From Dendrophyllia cribrosa (taxonomy: Eukaryota > Cnidaria > Anthozoa > Scleractinia > Dendrophylliidae): a DNA stretch of 64,000 nt. This document shows, in pieces, positions 61,601 to 64,000 of this stretch (position 1 is the first letter of the stretch; each line of letters starts with the position of its first letter). The stretch is taken from contig JAJLRJ010000009.1 in NCBI GenBank assembly GCA_024195265.1, positions 31,467,774 to 31,531,773 of the forward strand, in the 5' to 3' direction. A program made the position numbers and the translations under genes. The notes beneath the pieces were generated by a model. That model did not search any database. It worked only from the letters and a program-made list of their open reading frames with translations, and was not told the DNA's origin.

Positions 61601-63780
61601 GTTAACGCTAACCCAGGATTAAAACTTAACCGAGGATTGAATTTCTCTTGTTAGAAATGTTTTCAAAAGCTAATTATAAGTTGCATGGAAAGACAAAAAG
61701 GGCAAAAATACTTTGGAAAAATCTCCATTGATTAATTATTTAACTGGAATCAAAATTGAGGCTGACCTTGGGTTAGCTTAACCGTGCTTTAAACAACCCG
61801 GCCCAGAGTAATACGCTATAAATTCACAACTCAAGCACCAAACAGGTCTGTGAATGACTGTACGTATAAGTTGTTGTGTGTGTGTGTTAAATTTTTCGGC
61901 TAAGCTCTGTCAGTGGTTAAAAAACGTTTTGAAACATTAAGCAGCTCCCTGACCATCATGCTGTATTTGAGTTCTTTGACACCTAAGGTTTTGTATGTTG
62001 TTCGTATCGTTTTCACGCGGACAAGTAAAATGATCGAAAACCGATAAAACATTTGAAAACGCATCTACATTGATGGGGCTTTATTAAAGGGGCATTGTTG
62101 CGGGGATCTTGCTGTGTTTTGGTCAAAATATACTAAATATTTGACAAAGTACCTAAGCTCAGACATAAACCTGCTCTAAGAACGCCAAGAAGAAAATATC
62201 AGTGATTTCTGGAAGGGAGAAGAGAATTTTCCAATACATTTCGGAAGGGCCAAATGAATGTTTTCAAGTTGCAATCCATTTTTATCCTCGCCATCCGCAG
62301 CCAAAGATAATGAATACTATTTTCTGTGCACTTGTTGAGTAATTATTAACAAAACGGGAACATTATTTTTAGGTTTCCATTGTTACAAATGTATTTTTGG
62401 CTTTTCAAAGTCATACTAAAAACAGGTGACATTGCCGCTTTAAAATAATTAATCTGAATGGAAGCATATCATGTATTAAGGTGGTAACTACACATAGACA
62501 ATTGCAAAGAAATACAACACTTATCCATTTAATATTTCCCGTACAGGCAGCGAAAGTGACTTTGTGATCATATCACTGGTTCGGTCGTTGCCATACTCCC
62601 AAATCGACCACGAGCCCAACCGCGCATGGCTGGGAGAAAAGCTTGGATTTGTGACTGACGAACACCAGATCAATGTTGCTTTGACGAGAGCCAAACGAGG
62701 ATTGTGTATTATTGGTAAGATAAAATGGAAATTTACGAAATATATGTGCCTTCCACTAGGCTGGAAAGTAGATACTGGTGTTCCCTAACTCGACATTTTG
62801 CTTTATATACACTGTGAAACACCGCCTTACCACCACCCACTTAAAACGGCCGCCCCGTTAATACGACCACTCCGTTAATACTACCACCCCGTTAATACGA
62901 CCACCCCGTTAATACCACCCCCTCGTTATCACGACCACCCCGTCAATACGACCACCCCGTCGGTGGGGAAATAAAACACTCTTGAAATGAGGTGTCGGCT
63001 GCGTTATTTAAGTAAACTGGCTATTGTAAACAGATTAGAAATTTGGCGTTTCAAGCGTTAGCCCTCGCAATATATGAAAGGGCACTGACGAGTGGATTAC
63101 TTTCGAAACATCAGCGTGCATCGCGCATTGCTTACGACTGATGACCAAGGCAATTTTAATAACTTAATCAACTCAGTTAATAAAAAATCTTAGTGATTTA
63201 TGTACACTGCACATAGTCTGTGACCGCAGAATCGATCTCTAGTGAGGGATAGGCAGAAAGGAAAGGCGGATGAACAAAACCAGGAGTGGGGTGGACTCCA
63301 GTCATCGTAAAGTTGGTTGCTCCGATCGGATAAGGGGTGGGGACAACATTTACCGCCACTAAACATAACGGAATTTTATTTAATCGCGAGCAACAGGAGA
63401 TACAATCTCCCTGATACGTTTGTGTAGCCCTTCCCCACCTTCTTACTTGTTTTATATGGCGTTGTCTTTTTTCTATCTATGGATAGTGGTTGTGTTCTTC
63501 TATCCATTAACAAGACGTCTTGAAAGAAGCAAAAACCATGCATGCATATCACACATGGTCATTTGTATCAATCAAGTAACCTGGTCCTGCATGGACAGGT
63601 TATGAAAATTAGGAAGGCATGCATGTGAGCGTCTTCTAAGCGTCAAGCTCACTGAACATTTTCATTGTTTTCCTTTCTACAGGTAACAAGAATTTGCTAG
63701 AGGTTTGCGAAATGTGGAGCTATCTTATTGAGCACTACCGAGAAAAGCAGTGCCTTGTGGACGGCGATCACTGGCCTTGA
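20146..63780 (+). CDS. HELZ2-like: HELZ2-like protein: TPR, CCCH fingers, helicase, RNB nuclease, helicase
   Basis: Predicted exons: 20146-20340, 20898-20934, 24586-24710, 25684-25746, 26842-27009, 27782-27824, 28902-29026, 29530-29595, 31212-31325, 31675-31722, 32168-32233, 32506-32563, 33320-33370, 33660-33731, 34421-34765, 35080-35239, 35778-35988, 39671-39893, 40285-40441, 41077-41287, 43854-43988, 44885-45489, 46093-46531, 46771-47364, 47935-48354, 49919-49994, 50494-54898, 56940-57055, 58033-58311, 58611-58888, 59300-59638, 60773-61025, 61326-61479, 62547-62714, 63683-63780. All phases agree except for one extra base at 60929-60933. Total coding length is about 10.9 kb (about 3,630 residues). 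The helicase-RNB-helicase order identifies a HELZ2 relative, a family of RNA-unwinding and RNA-degrading proteins that in vertebrates is interferon-induced. The N-terminus, and the 5' edges at 20146 and 56940, are the least certain. Confidence 0.82.
20341..20897 (+). other. Intron
   Basis: Starts gtgagc and ends tttttttcag. No repeat or gene is recognised. Confidence 0.6.
21132..21592. mobile_element. GC-ended foldback element, copy 1 (461 bp)
   Basis: Ends read CCCGGGGG inward on both sides, with long G and C runs, flanked by the 8-bp duplication GTTAAATA (21124-21131 and 21593-21600). The interior has repeated gtatatgaaaggg phrases and gatgctccgcccg inverted as cggggcggagcat. Other copies are at 48457 and 55050. 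An 8-bp duplication suggests hAT-like or P-like mobilisation. Confidence 0.8.
22223..22688 (+). repeat. 21-bp minisatellite, about 22 units
   Basis: The unit is ttccagttcatatttacaatg with very few variants. Because 21 is a multiple of three, five reading frames stay open; none is a gene. It lies in the 3.65-kb intron 20935-24585. Confidence 0.95.
22815..24345 (+). repeat. 41-bp minisatellite, about 37 units
   Basis: Units read aacgtgtcaaacatgttgg then caaactcaagttggtgtgtg, with scattered substitutions and a (GT)n expansion at about 22950-22979. It starts 127 bases after the 21-bp array in the same intron. The rest of the intron (20935-21123, 21601-22222, 24346-24585) shows nothing else. Confidence 0.92.
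24711..25683 (+). other. Intron
   Basis: AT-rich with no recognised element. Open frames here lack splice context. Confidence 0.5.
26291..26711. mobile_element. TTAA-flanked foldback MITE (421 bp)
   Basis: Nearly full-length inverted arms, beginning agggaacctccactnttata, pair around a centre near 26480. TTAA lies at 26287-26290 and 26712-26715. It sits in the intron between the exons at 25684 and 26842. Confidence 0.85.
27010..27781 (+). other. Intron
   Basis: An (AAC)n-rich tract at about 27525-27540 next to cacatttattcg may be the end of a minus-strand retroelement. Nothing else is seen. Confidence 0.4.
28285..28409. repeat. Short inverted-repeat element
   Basis: ataggcctttatcacgc on the left faces gcgtgataaaggcttat on the right, 125 bp in all. 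It lies in intron 27825-28901, otherwise featureless. Confidence 0.6.
29640..30052 (+). mobile_element. Probable 5'-truncated L1-like 3' end
   Basis: A frame ending at 29814 reads FNEKWKPFISNNFIPAID, resembling the C-terminal tail of L1-group ORF2 proteins. It is followed by a (TA)n microsatellite (29821-29882), AATAAA near 30013 and an A-rich tail at about 30030-30048. No clear target duplication was found, so the edges are approximate. Confidence 0.45.
29819..29882 (+). repeat. (TA)n microsatellite
   Basis: About 30 TA units with one interruption (atgtat). Confidence 0.95.
30228..30942. mobile_element. Foldback element in intron 29596-31211
   Basis: tacagctatttcaat and tcggatgaaag ... aagaccgcaa on the left return inverted as ttgcggtctt ... 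ctttcatccga and attgaatagctgta on the right. There is no convincing ORF. Confidence 0.65.
31212..33731 (+). CDS. Charged linker exons (6 exons) of the HELZ2-like gene
   Basis: Six short exons in agreeing phases encode a Ser/Thr/Asp-rich piece, then Lys/Arg/Glu-rich helices (EERQREK, ELEEKEKEKKNRGKK) and a strongly basic stretch (RTKKRRVRRKTRN) that could be a nuclear localisation signal or RNA-binding patch. There is no recognised domain. The introns between them are 0.3-0.75 kb; intron 32564-33319 holds a dispersed repeat and an (AAT)n tract at 33286-33308. Confidence 0.65.
32806..33179 (+). repeat. Dispersed repeat, related to 62098-62438
   Basis: Shares ctaaatatttgacaaagt, tttggcttttcaaagtc and aaaacaggtgaca with the copy near 62.1 kb, in the same orientation. 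This copy lacks a clear TTAA flank. Confidence 0.7.
33732..34420 (+). other. Intron with a C run
   Basis: A C homopolymer of about 22 bases lies at 33816-33838. A tacctggtcgatccggccg string at 33953 vaguely recalls the start of 18S rRNA but is isolated. Confidence 0.5.
34421..35988 (+). CDS. CCCH zinc-finger module, copy 1 (34421-34765, 35080-35239, 35778-35988)
   Basis: Two CCCH fingers are visible. The first, in exon 34421-34765, is CYYKRQQPCYQGKLCKFAH (C-x7-C-x5-C-x3-H). The second spans the junction 35239/35778, CPEWKKGTCQRAKRCTGAH, also C-x7-C-x5-C-x3-H. The exon starting at 35080 opens with Ser/Lys-rich linker and LLTEWRQAFRGQCRAPCHI, which has extra cysteines. The third exon ends in a Lys/Glu coiled-coil-like tail (LEKMEKEMAKKDEE). 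CCCH fingers of this type usually bind single-stranded RNA. The module recurs at 39671-41287. Confidence 0.82.
34862..34920 (+). other. Exon-like segment that does not fit the phase
   Basis: attag|aagaaac ... gact|gtaagt gives 20 open codons from the incoming phase, but leaves phase 0 where the next exon needs phase 1. It may be an alternative exon or chance. Confidence 0.25.
35240..35777 (+). repeat. Intron with AT-rich low-complexity tract
   Basis: Bases 35540-35690 are an attaatta-type tract of almost pure A/T. Confidence 0.8.
36049..36800. mobile_element. Inverted-repeat element with internal duplication
   Basis: Ends ggtgggcacagattcactc (36068-36086) and its inverted copy at 36766-36786. 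The interior has two diverged direct copies (about 36130-36385 and 36470-36720), sharing agatatcccataatactaa and cccgccaaaa. There is no coding capacity. Confidence 0.7.
37215..39392. mobile_element. 2.2-kb TIR element between the two zinc-finger copies
   Basis: agcctggtttccatataatc at the left and its inverted copy at 39373-39392 form the TIRs, with TAA duplications at 37212-37214 and 39393-39395. Both subterminal zones are packed with gatcgc/gcgatc palindromes. TAA duplications suit PIF/Harbinger-group elements (inference). No transposase frame is visible, so it is non-autonomous or carries captured filler. Confidence 0.7.
39671..41287 (+). CDS. CCCH zinc-finger module, copy 2 (39671-39893, 40285-40441, 41077-41287)
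   Basis: A tandem duplicate of copy 1 with the same three-exon layout, phases and nearly the same sizes; the last exon is 211 nt in both. Finger 1 is CLQIRIGRVCPIGDQCSFAH (C-x8-C-x5-C-x3-H); finger 2 is CPEWKKGTCKLGRGCTYAH (C-x7-C-x5-C-x3-H). LLKEWRQAFRGPCRAP and LEKMEKEMEKKNEK match copy 1. The first exon is easily missed because a different frame is longer, but the CCCH frame is open and in phase from acceptor cgtttttatag. Copy 1 has drifted more at the first finger. Confidence 0.8.
40442..41076 (+). other. Intron
   Basis: No element recognised; T-rich. Confidence 0.5.
41288..43853 (+). other. Large intron with several inverted repeats
   Basis: Inverted arms at about 41594-41640 and 41690-41735 (taataaatacca inverted; gatgcatc). 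Repeated phrases aattcaacacattgataac at 41743 and 41921. A hairpin at 43575-43672 pairs taaattgaccaccgtaaa with tttacggtggtcaattta. No gene is seen. Bases 42450-42780 include an open frame on + but lack splice support. Confidence 0.5.
43854..46531 (+). CDS. Pre-helicase beta-rich region (43854-43988, 44885-45489, 46093-46531)
   Basis: Three exons join in phases 0, 2 and 0. The second contains LVFGSFTQVLVLDFG, the signature found just N-terminal of the helicase core in HELZ/MOV10-type proteins (a phrase ending in FDFG). The text is beta-rich with many hydrophobic alternations and no zinc ligands. The third exon leads directly into the helicase (LPLCEMHDNIDRLGPEHFRVLFP). By family knowledge this corresponds to the RNA-binding accessory domains that pack on the helicase. 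The 605-nt exon ends ATCGCCAG|gtaaac in phase 2. Confidence 0.75.
44106..44616 (+). mobile_element. 5'-truncated L1-like retrotransposon with 13-bp target duplication
   Basis: TTCAAACCTACAA at 44093-44105 is repeated at 44617-44629. Between them an open frame to the stop at 44482 begins with a CCHC motif (CPLCGCEKQTLNHMLIQC) typical of the end of L1/Tx1-group ORF2. It then reads WQALNYSILIAKYYI, followed by 3' UTR, AATAAA near 44590 and an A-rich tail. The insertion lies in the intron 43989-44884, same strand as the host gene. Confidence 0.85.
45490..46092 (+). other. Intron
   Basis: No element recognised. Confidence 0.5.
46771..50493 (+). CDS. First SF1 helicase core (46771-47364, 47935-48354, 49919-49994, then 50494 on)
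   Basis: Upf1-like SF1 motifs are spread over four exons: LNEDQKEII (Q motif), GPFGTGKT (motif I, about 46880-46903), THSNSAADI (Ia), LIDEAAQA (II), FTGDHMQ (III), LTENYRSNERV (IV), VSSYRYQ (IVa), and a split motif V, ETIENVQG|KQFRALFVSTVRT, across 49994/50494. Motif VI is NTALTRAQSLIAV in the next exon. All catalytic positions look intact, so ATP-driven RNA unwinding is expected. The intron 48355-49918 carries nested foldbacks; 47365-47934 shows nothing; 49995-50493 holds a ctttgcaattgcttaaat phrase shared with 56020. Confidence 0.88.
48443..49624. mobile_element. Foldback element with ggcccagttcaaac ends, host to copy 2 of the GC foldback
   Basis: Left ggcccagttcaaac, continuing after the insert with gtcgaacttctcatgtaccg, faces ggtacatgaaaagtttgacg and gtttgaactgggcc at 49587-49624. 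Further inverted and direct ttcgac / gtcgaac units fill the interior. Confidence 0.7.
48457..48906. mobile_element. GC-ended foldback element, copy 2 (450 bp)
   Basis: Same family as 21132-21592, flanked by the 8-bp duplication GTTCAAAC (48449-48456 and 48907-48914). It is inserted into the arm of the larger foldback element. Confidence 0.8.
50494..54898 (+). CDS. 4.4-kb exon: end of helicase 1, acidic linker, RNB domain
   Basis: The exon starts with helicase motifs V and VI, then a linker rich in Asp/Glu/Ser and a basic patch (KKALKRKLKDEVKSEE). The RNase II-type RNB domain spans about 52200-53330. Its active-site motif is IDPPGSKALDDA at 52248-52283; against the usual D-x5-D-x-D-D, the second Asp is Ala. 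It continues with VHIADVSYFV, YGDVLMLPKELSHDICSLL and YTRFTSPIRRYLDIVAHR, including the conserved Arg pair. Next come a poly-Asp tract, a beta-rich region and three 10-residue repeats (ADTSQMN-like, 54709-54790). RNB domains degrade RNA 3' to 5'. Donor tttgag|gtaaat, phase 2. Confidence 0.88.
53930..54061 (+). repeat. Coding (GAT)n tract, poly-Asp
   Basis: About 40 GAT/GAC-type codons, interrupted by GAA, GAG, AAC and GGT. Similar acidic text recurs at 58135-58205 in another exon. Minus-strand isoleucine-rich frames are artefacts. Confidence 0.95.
54899..56939 (+). other. Intron with foldback copy 3 and ATT microsatellites
   Basis: Contains the GC-ended foldback at 55050-55505 and (ATT)n tracts at about 55589-55617 and 55656-55686. 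An open frame at 55772-56095 overlaps a dispersed phrase also found at 50363-50405. It enters in phase 0, not the phase 2 needed, so it is not accepted as an exon. The 5' edge of the next exon is uncertain: 56912 reads on smoothly but needs another phase. Confidence 0.5.
55050..55505. mobile_element. GC-ended foldback element, copy 3
   Basis: Same family as 21132 and 48457, more decayed. Flanks TAAATGAG and CAAACGAG differ at two bases, consistent with an aged 8-bp duplication. Confidence 0.65.
56940..63780 (+). CDS. Second SF1 helicase core (8 exons), with a frameshift
   Basis: Motifs in order: NNRQVRAVKNSL (Q region), GPP|GTGKT split across 57055/58033 (I), an acidic insert (58135-58215), YCGPSNKSVDVVA (Ia), VDECGMCLEPE (II), LIGDHMQLQP (III), QEQYRM (IV), LSPYRAQC (IVa), VKSQ|GSESDFVIISLVRS (V) and INVALTRAKRGL (VI). 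The last exon ends in TGA at 63778-63780 after VDGDHWP. Exon 60773-61025 has 253 nt where 252 would keep the phase. The reading frame stops at 60934 and the correct frame resumes right after the T run, so as written the protein would lack motifs IVa to VI. Confidence 0.85.
57073..57616. mobile_element. TTAA-flanked foldback MITE (544 bp)
   Basis: Arms beginning agtgtatatgacagatattt pair along nearly the full length around a centre near 57345. TTAA at 57069-57072 and 57617-57620. It lies 13 bases after the exon end at 57055. Bases 57621-58032 show nothing else. Confidence 0.87.
58380..58560 (+). repeat. Degenerate CAGT/CATT tetranucleotide repeat
   Basis: Runs of cagtcagtcagt and cattcattc with scattered substitutions, in intron 58312-58610. 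Confidence 0.85.
59639..60772 (+). other. Intron
   Basis: aaataaaataaaataac and tgaatgaacgaacgaatg tracts at 60460-60550 may be a minus-strand retroelement end. The intron 58889-59299 shows nothing. Confidence 0.4.
60929..60933 (+). other. One-base frameshift in a T run of the HELZ2-like gene
   Basis: Five Ts where four would keep the frame. Upstream the frame reads up to SYVPLVF and stops two codons later; downstream, CNVVGDEEELVVTA reads on to the splice donor at 61025 in a +1 shifted frame. The exon length (253, not a multiple of three) conflicts with phase 0 on both sides. Confidence 0.85.
61580..61808. mobile_element. Foldback MITE with cggcccggttgtt ends
   Basis: cggcccggttgttcgaaag on the left faces aaacaacccggccc on the right, with ggttaacgctaaccc/ggttagcttaacc subterminal inverted motifs. 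A diverged relative starts near 40056 (gggcccagttgttcgaaagg) in intron 39894-40284. Confidence 0.65.
62098..62438. mobile_element. TTAA-flanked repeat (341 bp), second copy of 32806-33179
   Basis: Short TIRs (aggggcattgtt / cattgccgct) lie between TTAA at 62094-62097 and 62439-62442. It has no coding capacity. The rest of intron 61480-62546 shows nothing. Confidence 0.65.
62855..62966 (+). repeat. 17-18-bp tandem repeat
   Basis: About six units of acgaccaccccgttaat. It lies in intron 62715-63682, where no other feature is seen. Confidence 0.85.
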
Positions 63781-64000
63781 AATTACATCTCCACACTGAT
63801 TGTCATCCATTCTATGCATGCAACTCATGCAAGACTGTAAATATTCCATTTTACTCTCAAAACGAGAACCGATATTGGCCATAATTGTGACGCCCATTAC
63901 GGCGCCCAATTGGGATAGGCCACAGTATCCATAAAAATGGATAAATCAATTTTGCGATAGCTTCTTTTTTTTTCACCCGACCCTCATTAAAATTGTAGTG
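63781..64000 (+). other. 3' UTR of the HELZ2-like gene
   Basis: Follows the TGA stop. ATTAAA at 63986-63991 is a possible poly(A) signal; the window ends before it can be judged. Confidence 0.4.

Overview
The window looks like animal nuclear DNA, most likely a cnidarian such as a stony coral. That is inference from gene style (many short exons, GT-AG introns of 0.1-3.7 kb), AT-rich introns full of foldback elements, and Ngaro-type retroelements; no species marker was identified. No rRNA, tRNA or CRISPR array was found.

Bases 44-13631 are a cluster of three tyrosine-recombinase (YR) retrotransposons of Ngaro type, all on the + strand and each marked by split direct repeats (A1 ... B1-A2 ... 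B2). Element 1 (44-3660) keeps Gag but has lost reverse transcriptase and most of the recombinase through an in-frame deletion. Element 2 (from 3672) is also reduced to Gag plus a scrap of ORF2. It is interrupted by element 3 (6382-13554), which looks complete: Gag, RT/RNase H and YR. Element 3 sits exactly at the actattcat core of the B1/A2 junction of element 2. In all three elements gag appears to be split by a phase-0 intron filled with a different tandem repeat, poly(A) signals follow gag, and ORF2 begins behind a splice acceptor rather than at an ATG.

Bases 13632-18045 are intergenic, with nested foldback elements and a TTAA-flanked MITE.

Bases 20146-63780 (perhaps starting at 18046) hold one large + strand gene, reconstructed here from 35 exons whose phases all agree. 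The predicted protein is about 3,630 residues: N-terminal TPR-like helices, a basic charged linker, two tandem copies of a CCCH zinc-finger module, a beta-rich pre-helicase region, an SF1 Upf1-like helicase, an acidic linker, an RNase II-type RNB domain, and a second SF1 helicase. Helicase-RNB-helicase is the architecture of vertebrate HELZ2 (an interferon-inducible RNA helicase/nuclease). The TPR start and duplicated zinc-finger module are the unusual parts. A one-base excess in a T run at 60929-60933 breaks the frame inside the second helicase; this is either an assembly error or an inactivating mutation.

The introns of this gene carry at least four TTAA-flanked foldback elements, three copies of a GC-ended foldback with 8-bp target duplications, a 5'-truncated L1-like insertion with a 13-bp target duplication, a 2.2-kb TIR element between the two zinc-finger copies, and two minisatellites sharing one 3.65-kb intron.
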